From positions 1 to 11,735 of the forward strand of contig JAZSFJ010000152.1 of assembly GCA_045532145.1 (NCBI GenBank): DNA of 11,735 nucleotides, in the 5' to 3' direction. Shown in pieces: positions 6,732-11,735 of this stretch. The notes below the pieces were generated by a model that was not told the DNA's origin, did not search any database, and worked only from the letters and a program-made list of their open reading frames with translations. How positions within the stretch are numbered: position 1 is the first letter of the stretch; every line of letters begins with the position of its first letter. Made by a program: the position numbers and the translations under genes. This stretch comes from SIG459 sp045532145. GTDB taxonomy: Bacteria; Bacillota; Clostridia; Oscillospirales; Oscillospiraceae.

Positions 6732-6780
6732 TCTCTCCCTCCGCCTCGCAGGCTCGGCACCTCCCTCGCCAGAGGGAGGT
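6732..6780 (-). repeat. Double-hairpin palindromic repeat, right member of a tail-to-tail pair
   Basis: Read on the minus strand, an ACCTCCCTC/GAGGGAGGT hairpin with loop TGGC is followed by a weaker hairpin of GCCGAGCC/GAGGCGG type and the tail AGGGAGAGA. That tail (6732-6740) is a perfect 9-nt inverted match to the tail of the left unit (6710-6718). The pair could form one large folded structure downstream of recF. Confidence 0.75.
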
Positions 6781-6805
6781 ATAAGGAATTAATTCAATTT
6801 ATCTC

Positions 6806-7906
6806 TTATAAAACCCTGCCGCCCTCCACAAATATCACCTTGCCGCCGGTGCGACGGGATATATCCTCGTCCTCGCAGCAGGTGATGAGGGTCTGGCCGC
6901 TGCCGATGCGGTTTAAGACAAACTCCTGTCTTCTGGAGTCAAGCTCGCTTAAAACGTCGTCCAGCAGCAGCACAGGGTACTCCCCGGTCTCTGCCAGCAT
7001 GATTTCACGCTCCGCCAGCTTGATGCTCAAAGCCGCCGTTCTGGTCTGGCCCTGGGAAGCAAAGGCGCGGGCGGACTGGCCGTTGATGCTTATTTCAAGC
7101 TCGTCCTTATGAGCTCCCGTGAGACAGCTGCCGGAAGATAGCTCCGCTGCCCGGTGGGATTTCTGGTGCTCAAGAATCTCCAGATAAATCTCCTCTGCGG
7201 AGGCGGTGGGGTCACTTACGGTGCTCACGGTTTTATACTGAATATCCAGCTCCTCGCCCCGGCCGGAAAACTCCCGGTGGATGGGAGCGGCCGTCTCATT
7301 GAGCCGTCGGGCAAAGGAGGCCCGGTAGCGTATCATACGGGCGCTGACTCTGGCGAGGCCATCTGAGAAATCGTCCAGAGTGTCCAGCATAGCGGGATTA
7401 TCCCGGTAATCCCTCAAAATGCGGCTCTTATTTTCATAGAGCTTATTGAAGTCGCTGAGGAGCTTGGCATAGCCCGGGCGCAGCTGACAAATGGCCATAT
7501 CCATAAGCCGGCGACGGGCTGCCGCTCCCTCTTTTATAAGATTCAAATCGTCGGGGCAGAACAAAACCGCTTTAAGAGTGTCCCCCAGCTCTCCGGGACG
7601 CTTTTTTACGCCGTTGAGCTTTATTTCCTTTTTAAGCCCCCGGCGAAGGGAAATTTCCAGTCTCTGCTGCCGCTCCGAGGCGAATATATCCGCCTTTATC
7701 TCGGCGGAGAGCTCATCGAAGCCTATCATTTCCCGGTCAAAGCGCGTTCTGAAGCTGCGGCCGCCTGTGAGCATATACACAGCCTCAAGCATATTGGTCT
7801 TACCCTGGGCGTTGGGCCCGCAGATAAGATTTATGCCCGGCTCGAAGCTCACCGAGGCTTCGCCGTAGTTTCGAAATCCCCGGAGGGAAAGAGAATCAAC
7901 TCTCAT
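6806..7906 (-). CDS. recF: DNA replication/repair protein RecF
   Basis: A 366-residue SMC-like ATPase that helps load RecA at single-strand gaps with RecO and RecR. Walker A is GPNAQGKT at residues 30-37. The ABC-type signature region is SQGQTRTAALSIKLAE, about residues 283-298. Walker B is YPVLLLDDVLSELD, with Asp316-Asp317. Length and N-terminal LRGFRNY motif are normal for RecF. The ATG lies only 4 nt after the yaaA stop and has a weak ribosome site, which suggests translational coupling to yaaA. The gene is followed by 162 nt containing a pair of palindromic repeats before remB. Confidence 0.97.
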   Translation of the reverse strand: MRVDSLSLRGFRNYGEASVSFEPGINLICGPNAQGKTNMLEAVYMLTGGRSFRTRFDREMIGFDELSAEIKADIFASERQQRLEISLRRGLKKEIKLNGVKKRPGELGDTLKAVLFCPDDLNLIKEGAAARRRLMDMAICQLRPGYAKLLSDFNKLYENKSRILRDYRDNPAMLDTLDDFSDGLARVSARMIRYRASFARRLNETAAPIHREFSGRGEELDIQYKTVSTVSDPTASAEEIYLEILEHQKSHRAAELSSGSCLTGAHKDELEISINGQSARAFASQGQTRTAALSIKLAEREIMLAETGEYPVLLLDDVLSELDSRRQEFVLNRIGSGQTLITCCEDEDISRRTGGKVIFVEGGRVL

Positions 7907-7910
7907 TTTT

Positions 7911-8123
7911 TCAGTTTCCGCTTACCAGATACTCGTCGTCGGCAATGCGTACACGGTCACCGGGGCGCAGCTTCTTGCCGCGCATAGTGCATACCTCGTC
8001 ATTGACAAGGACATGACCCTCGGAAATAAGTATCTTGCCCTCACCGCCGGTGCCAACAGCTCCGGCATATTTGAGAAAAGCGTCCAGCTTTATGAATTCG
8101 GTATTGATAGTGATGTCTTCCAT
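7911..8123 (-). CDS. yaaA: S4-domain RNA-binding protein YaaA
   Basis: A 70-residue protein that is almost wholly a single S4 RNA-binding fold, with the characteristic FIKLDAFLKYAGAVGTGGEG and VLVNDEV...GKKLRPGDRV segments. The family sits between dnaN and recF in many Bacillota; a role near the ribosome is suspected from the fold and is not shown by this sequence. The ribosome site AAAGGAG lies 7 nt before the ATG. It is separated from dnaN by a 215-nt palindrome array and from recF by 4 nt, so it probably forms a translation unit with recF. Confidence 0.92.
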   Translation of the reverse strand: MEDITINTEFIKLDAFLKYAGAVGTGGEGKILISEGHVLVNDEVCTMRGKKLRPGDRVRIADDEYLVSGN

Positions 8124-8149
8124 GGTAAATCTCCTTTTTCCTTTTTAGC

Positions 8150-8326
8150 TCGCGAAGCGAATATCGTATGCCGCAGGCATATATCGCAGACCCAACAGGG
8201 TTCTATATCGCATTGCAGAGCAATATATCGCTTTGCGAAGCAAACAAAAAGGCGATATGCGCTGACGCGCGCGATATAGGCGTCGCCTGCGATATATTTA
8301 CAATGCGATATGTTTTCTCCGAAAAC
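8150..8326. repeat. Inverted array of ATATCG hexamers separated by variable hairpins
   Basis: Four ATATCG copies start at 8161, 8181, 8205 and 8225, followed by four CGATAT copies at 8253, 8272, 8290 and 8306. The spacers are mostly small hairpins of unrelated sequence: TCGC-GAA-GCGA, TATGCC-GCA-GGCATA, ATTGC-AGA-GCAAT, TTTGC-GAA-GCAAA, GCGC-TGAC-GCGC, AGGC-GTC-GCCT, with a final GTTTTC-TCC-GAAAAC. Pitch is roughly 16-28 nt. The array fills the dnaN-yaaA interval and contains no recognised gene. Its function is unknown. Confidence 0.85.
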
Positions 8327-8338
8327 GCTTTTATTCTC

Positions 8339-9445
8339 TTACTCCGCCTTAAGTCTTACAGGCAGGACCATATAGAGGAACTTGTCGCTGCCGTCGGCGG
8401 GGTTGATGACGCAGGGGGAAGAGCCGGTATTGAGGCACACGTCGACCTCGTCGGAGGGTGCGGCCTTCAAAGCGTCCAGAATATAGCGGTTATTGAAGCC
8501 TATCTCAAGACCCTTGCCGCTGCCTTCCACGGCGCACACGTCCTCGGCCTTACCGAGAGCGGTGGAGCAGACGATTCTGATCTCGTTGTCACCGAAGGTG
8601 CAGCGGAGAGGATTCTTTATCTTATCGTCAATAATGAGGCTGACGCGCTCCACGGTGCGCTGGAGCTCACGGCGGTCGGTGCGGACAGTGACATTGAAGG
8701 TGGAGGGAACGGTCTTGCGGTAGTTGAGGAAGTCACCCTCCAGACGGCGGGAGATAATAACGGTCTTGCCGATGGTGAAGGAAATGTGCTTGCTGCCAAG
8801 AGCAATGGTAACATCCTCGTCATTGTCGCCGCAGAGCTTCTCAAGGTCGCTGAGGGCATTGCCGGGGACGATGAAGGAATAGCTTTCCATTTCCTTATCA
8901 ATCTTCTCTCTTCTAAGAGCCAGACGGTAGCCGTCCACAGCCACCAAAGTGAGGCTGCCGCCCTCTATCTCGAACATCTCGCCGGTGTAAACGGGGCGGG
9001 CCTCGTTATCGGAAACGGCGAAAATGGTCTGGCGGATCATCTCGCCCAGAATGTTCTGGGGCAGGGAAATGCCGCTGTGCTGGTCGATGGAGGGGAGCTC
9101 GGGATAGTCGTTGAAGTCGGTGCCGATTATCTTGAAATCGGAATTCTCGCAGGTGATGGAGACATTCACGCCCTCGCTCTTCACGGTGACTATGCCCTCG
9201 GGCAGGGAGCGGACTATGTCGCCGAATATCTTTGCGCCCAGAACTATGCTGCCGGGCTGAGCCACGTCGGCTTCTATGGAGGTGTAGATGCCCTTTTTCA
9301 GGTCATAGCCGGTGAGCTTGACTCCGGCGGGGCCGGCCTCAAGGAGTATACCCTCCAGAGCGGGAATGGGGCTCTTGGAAGATGCGGCGCGGGACGCTAT
9401 ATTGACTGCTGCCTGAAGAGAGCTTTTGATGCAGGTGAATTTCAT
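8339..9445 (-). CDS. dnaN: DNA polymerase III beta subunit (sliding clamp)
   Basis: The ring-shaped processivity clamp, which tethers DNA polymerase III and binds many repair proteins. It has 368 residues, typical of three similar domains of about 120 residues each. The N-terminus MKFTCIKSSLQAAVNIASRA and the C-terminal MVLPVRLK motif are characteristic. The start is set by GGGAGG 8 nt upstream. The AT-rich unwinding tract of the origin lies immediately before the gene, so its transcription probably begins in or passes through the origin. A palindrome array follows the stop codon directly. Confidence 0.97.
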   Translation of the reverse strand: MKFTCIKSSLQAAVNIASRAASSKSPIPALEGILLEAGPAGVKLTGYDLKKGIYTSIEADVAQPGSIVLGAKIFGDIVRSLPEGIVTVKSEGVNVSITCENSDFKIIGTDFNDYPELPSIDQHSGISLPQNILGEMIRQTIFAVSDNEARPVYTGEMFEIEGGSLTLVAVDGYRLALRREKIDKEMESYSFIVPGNALSDLEKLCGDNDEDVTIALGSKHISFTIGKTVIISRRLEGDFLNYRKTVPSTFNVTVRTDRRELQRTVERVSLIIDDKIKNPLRCTFGDNEIRIVCSTALGKAEDVCAVEGSGKGLEIGFNNRYILDALKAAPSDEVDVCLNTGSSPCVINPADGSDKFLYMVLPVRLKAE

Positions 9446-9460
9446 TTTCGTTTCCTCCCG

Positions 9461-9505
9461 AATTAAAAAAAATAGTCTCTTATAAGAAAGATAGATTTAA
9501 AAATT
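9461..9505. other. AT-rich tract, probable DNA unwinding element of oriC
   Basis: This stretch is strongly AT-rich compared with the GC-rich genes on either side. It adjoins a TAG-trinucleotide run and a DnaA box in the order unwinding tract, trio, GC spacer, box. The position beside dnaN matches the duplex unwinding site in Bacillus subtilis. The assignment is by architecture. Confidence 0.65.
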
Positions 9506-9523
9506 TAGTAGACATAGTATTAG
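9506..9523 (+). other. DnaA-trio-like element
   Basis: Six triplets in phase read TAG TAG ACA TAG TAT TAG. Four of the six match the DnaA-trio (3'-GAT-5' read away from the box). An 11-nt spacer, GCGCTCTCTCT, separates them from the DnaA box at 9535. In Bacillus subtilis such a run lets DnaA assemble on a single strand during origin opening. Confidence 0.65.
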
Positions 9524-9534
9524 GCGCTCTCTCT

Positions 9535-9543
9535 TGTGGAAAA
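9535..9543 (-). promoter_or_regulatory. DnaA box next to the trio element
   Basis: TGTGGAAAA is the complement of TTTTCCACA, which fits the DnaA box consensus TTWTNCACA fully. It is the box closest to the unwinding tract and is expected to anchor DnaA for strand opening. Confidence 0.7.
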
Positions 9544-9577
9544 GCCCCTGAAAGCCCTGAAATGACAGGATTTTTAA

Positions 9578-9689
9578 AGTGGACAAAAAAGTGGAAAATC
9601 CGGAGCTTTTAAACAGGCCCTTTGTGGGAAAACATCTTTCAACATTCTTCAACAGGGATGTTTAAAAGGTTTGAAAACTTTGTGGATTA
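9578..9689 (-). promoter_or_regulatory. Cluster of weaker DnaA-box-like sites
   Basis: Four sites lie in the same orientation as the box at 9535: AGTGGACAA (9578), AGTGGAAAA (9590), TGTGGGAAA (9623) and TGTGGATTA (9681). Each departs from the consensus by one or two bases. With the trio and AT-rich tract they make a plausible oriC in the dnaA-dnaN interval. The last site overlaps the stop codon of transposase copy 3. Confidence 0.5.
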
Positions 9690-10175
9690 TTGAATATAGT
9701 AATCATCCTCAGCCCATTTGGCGGGGTTAGTGTCGATATAATTCCACCGGGTGAGGTAATCATTTTCGTCTCTTATAATGTGGTCGTAGAAGGATGTCTG
9801 CCAGAGTTTTTGATTTATTCCTTCCATTTTACATTGCCGTGTACTCAATGATTTCCAGGCGCAAATTGCATCGGAGACCGTAGGGCGGGGGCTTGCTCCC
9901 GCCGCTGCAGAATCTACAATAAATATCACATGCACATGATTTGGCATGATAACGTATTTATCGATTTTAATATGCTTGAATCTTTTTTCCAGATCCAAAA
10001 GCTGCTGTTCAACTATCCTTCCGCAATCTGTAAGACTGGGAACGGGGGGAGCAAGCCCCCGCCCTACGACAGAGCATAAAATTTTGGATTTACCGTGGGT
10101 ACACACGGTCACAAAATATGCTCCGCCTTCAGCGTAATCATATCCCGATAATCTCGGGTGTTTTCTCGTTTCCAT
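9687..10175 (-). CDS. REP-associated tyrosine transposase (Y1/HUH family), copy 3
   Basis: A 162-residue RAYT-type transposase. The HUH site is His80-Val81-His82, and the likely nucleophile is Tyr146 in YIDTNPAKW. Its ATG shares one base with the dnaA stop (TAATG), and no good ribosome site is visible, so translation should depend on termination-reinitiation from dnaA. Two inverted REP palindromes supply about codons 36-45 and 91-99. The TAA stop lies within a DnaA-box-like sequence, TGTGGATTA. A 45-nt block (9744-9788) is identical to copy 2 and a 21-nt block (9720-9740) to copy 1, so the three are recent relatives. The gene is intact and separates dnaA from the origin unwinding module by about 0.5 kb. 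Confidence 0.9.
   Translation of the reverse strand: METRKHPRLSGYDYAEGGAYFVTVCTHGKSKILCSVVGRGLAPPVPSLTDCGRIVEQQLLDLEKRFKHIKIDKYVIMPNHVHVIFIVDSAAAGASPRPTVSDAICAWKSLSTRQCKMEGINQKLWQTSFYDHIIRDENDYLTRWNYIDTNPAKWAEDDYYIQ
9879..9903 (+). repeat. REP palindrome inside transposase copy 3, distal arm
   Basis: CGTAG is followed by a 20-nt palindrome with stem GGCGGG/CCCGCC and an inner CTTGCT. It encodes about residues 91-99 on the opposite strand. The inner sequence is shared with the REPs nested at 5704 and 5851. Confidence 0.85.
10044..10068 (-). repeat. REP palindrome inside transposase copy 3, proximal arm
   Basis: The coding strand reads CGTAG, then GGCGGGGGCTTGCTCCCCCC. It matches the distal arm except for one base near the end, which breaks one stem pair. 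The spacer between the arms is 140 nt. Confidence 0.85.
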
Positions 10176-11491
10176 TATCTCTGTCTCGAATTGATATTGC
10201 TGGTAATATCCCGGATGGTTGCGCTCATTTCGGGCTCGGACTTTATCATGGTCTCTATCTTCCGGATGGAGGAGAGGATGGTGGCATGGTTTCTGTCCTC
10301 GAAAATCGCGCCTATATCGTTGAGAGAGAGGTTTATGAGGCTTCGTATCAGATAGATGCTCACATGGCGGGCAATGGCGATATTTTTGCTTCTGCGCTGG
10401 CCCTTTATCTCCTCGGGGTTGATGGAGAAGTATCTTGCTGTCTCCTCGATGATAACATCGGGAGTGGGAACATAGCTGCCCATGCGGATAACGTCCTTCA
10501 TGGCCCGGTTAACGGTCTCTATGGTGATTTCCCCGTCGATTATCTCCCTGAAAGCGGTGAGGCGCTTTACAACGCCCTCTATCTGGCGGATATTGCTCTT
10601 GACGCTGTCGGCAATGTACTGCACCACATTGTCACCCAGCTGCATACCCAGCTGACCGGCCTTGTTGCGGATGATGGCCATCCTGGTCTCCACATCGGGG
10701 GGCTGAACGTCCACCAGCAGGCCGCCCTCAAAGCGGGTGCGGAGACGGTCGTCCAGCTTCATCATGTCCATGGGGGGACGGTCGGAGGTGATGACTATCT
10801 GGTGTCCGGCCTCGTAGAGTTTGTTGAAGGTATGGAAGAATTCTTCCTGAGTGGCTTCCTTGCCGGAGATGAACTGAATATCGTCCACAAGGAAGAGGTC
10901 CACATTGCGGTATTTCTGGCGGAAATCATCGGCAGAGCCGTCTTTTATGGAGCGGACCATCTCGTTGGTGAAATCGTCGCCCTTAACGTAGGCTATCTTG
11001 GCGGCGGGGTCGTTCTCGTGTATTTCGGAGCCTATGGCAAGAAGCAGATGGGTCTTGCCAAGGCCTGAGTTTCCGTAAATGAAAAGGGGATTGTAGGTTT
11101 TGCTGCCGGGGTTTCTGGTTGCGCCCAGAGCTGCGGCGTGGGCATGCTGGTTGGATTTGCCAACGATGAAGTTATCGAAGGTGTAGCCGTCCATCTCGGG
11201 CAGGGCGTTGCGGTCCTTGACCTCGGCCCGGTAGTCGTTTATCTCGTCACCTGCCAGCACAACAAGCTCAAAGTCGCAGGAGAAAAGGTCGCTGAGGGCG
11301 GCGCGGATGCTGTCCCCGAAGCGCTGGGAGATAATATCCCGCTTAAACTTGCTGGTGGTATGTATGACGAAGCGGCCGTCATCAAGCTCAATGGGGCTGC
11401 AATCGGCAAACCAGGTGTTTATGGATGTGCTGGTGAGCTGACCGGAGAGTATCTCCATTATCCCGGCCCATATATCGTTGATGGAATTCAT
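10175..11491 (-). CDS. dnaA: Chromosomal replication initiator DnaA
   Basis: The AAA+ initiator that binds DnaA boxes and melts oriC. With ATG at 11491 the protein has 438 residues. That start is preferred because AAGGGG lies 9 nt upstream and the N-terminus MNSINDIWAGIMEIL fits domain I; a start 69 nt upstream adds unrelated residues. Domain II is short. Walker A is GNSGLGKT at 140-147, Walker B is in VDLFLVDDIQF, and a sensor-type ITSDRPP follows. Domain IV reads DRNHATILSS, with Asn401-His402-Ala403-Thr404 where the common form is DHTT. The stop overlaps the start of transposase copy 3. The upstream region holds AT-rich sequence and weak DnaA-box-like sites that may allow autoregulation. 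Confidence 0.98.
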   Translation of the reverse strand: MNSINDIWAGIMEILSGQLTSTSINTWFADCSPIELDDGRFVIHTTSKFKRDIISQRFGDSIRAALSDLFSCDFELVVLAGDEINDYRAEVKDRNALPEMDGYTFDNFIVGKSNQHAHAAALGATRNPGSKTYNPLFIYGNSGLGKTHLLLAIGSEIHENDPAAKIAYVKGDDFTNEMVRSIKDGSADDFRQKYRNVDLFLVDDIQFISGKEATQEEFFHTFNKLYEAGHQIVITSDRPPMDMMKLDDRLRTRFEGGLLVDVQPPDVETRMAIIRNKAGQLGMQLGDNVVQYIADSVKSNIRQIEGVVKRLTAFREIIDGEITIETVNRAMKDVIRMGSYVPTPDVIIEETARYFSINPEEIKGQRRSKNIAIARHVSIYLIRSLINLSLNDIGAIFEDRNHATILSSIRKIETMIKSEPEMSATIRDITSNINSRQR

Positions 11492-11699
11492 AATCTTGAT
11501 CCCCTTATAAATGATAAAAATTCGCGCAGGCGCAAACTCCGATAGCCTACATTTTACCACATTTTTGTTTAAAAATCAAGGTTAATCACAAGTAATTATA
11601 TTATAAATAAGGTATATGTTTGCGACAGTGTTGATTATACCCACAAAGGGACGGTGATTAGAAGGAAAATTCCAATTATCCGTAGACGCAGCATTTAAA
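11492..11699 (-). promoter_or_regulatory. dnaA upstream region with possible promoter and weak DnaA boxes
   Basis: The region is AT-rich around 11590-11615. On the minus strand TATAAT occurs at 11595-11600, 11600-11605 and 11634-11639, each a possible -10 element, but none has a convincing -35 at normal spacing. DnaA-box-like sites with one or two mismatches are TTTACCACA (11553-11561), TTAATCACA (11582-11590) and ATACCCACA (11637-11645). I see no gene here. The usual upstream neighbour of dnaA in Bacillota, rpmH, is not reached within the window. Confidence 0.35.
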
Positions 11700-11735
11700 G
11701 CCTCCCCTTGAAAGGGGAGGTGGCATTTTCGAGGA
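11700..11735 (+). repeat. Palindromic repeat at right window edge (partial)
   Basis: GCCTCCCC and GGGGAGG flank a 6-nt loop and are followed by TGGCATTTTCGAGGA. This resembles the first hairpin of the double-hairpin repeat family seen elsewhere in the window. The second part is cut by the window end, so its identity is provisional. Confidence 0.55.

Noticed and set aside
8150..8326. CRISPR array
   Set aside because: The repeated unit is only 6 nt, it flips orientation midway, and most spacers are self-complementary hairpins; there are no cas genes. It does not fit CRISPR.

Overview
The window is the origin-proximal replication cluster of a Bacillota chromosome. Every protein gene is on the minus strand, so the genes read right to left: dnaA, dnaN, yaaA (S4 domain), recF, remB, gyrB, gyrA, then a small membrane protein with a SHOCT-like tail. 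Gene order, remB between recF and gyrB, and the protein sequences point to class Clostridia, probably an Oscillospiraceae/Ruminococcaceae-type gut anaerobe. This placement is inferred from family resemblance only; no 16S gene is present.

Three genes do not belong to the usual cluster. They are small REP-associated tyrosine transposases (RAYT; Y1/HUH family, about 160 aa) at 3184-3663, 5901-6380 and 9687-10175. Each begins at the stop codon of a housekeeping gene: TAATG after dnaA, TGATG after remB, and a 3-nt gap after gyrB. Each also carries, inside its reading frame and at the same codons, an inverted pair of GTAG-headed GC-rich palindromes, the classical shape of a REP element. The palindrome sequence differs between the three genes but matches, or nearly matches, within each gene. 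Free-standing copies lie at 3146-3172 (identical to the pair in the first transposase) and nested in a hairpin array at 5622-5885 (closest to the third).

Non-coding DNA is unusually rich in palindromes. Double-hairpin units of the GGCTCCC...GACTGAGGG type occur at 124-171, 5622-5885 (four in tandem), 6666-6780 (tail-to-tail pair) and at the right edge. A second, unrelated architecture at 8150-8326 between dnaN and yaaA has four ATATCG followed by four CGATAT hexamers, separated mostly by short hairpins of unrelated sequence.

The dnaA-dnaN interval holds a recognisable origin unwinding module: DnaA boxes, a GC-rich spacer, a DnaA-trio-like TAG run, then an AT-rich tract, in the order known from Bacillus subtilis. 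The third transposase lies between dnaA and this module, and its stop codon falls inside a DnaA-box-like sequence.

Together the housekeeping genes supply initiation (DnaA), the sliding clamp (DnaN), recombination repair (RecF), topology (GyrA/GyrB) and regulation (RemB). The transposases appear to live in this highly expressed cluster without breaking any of its genes.
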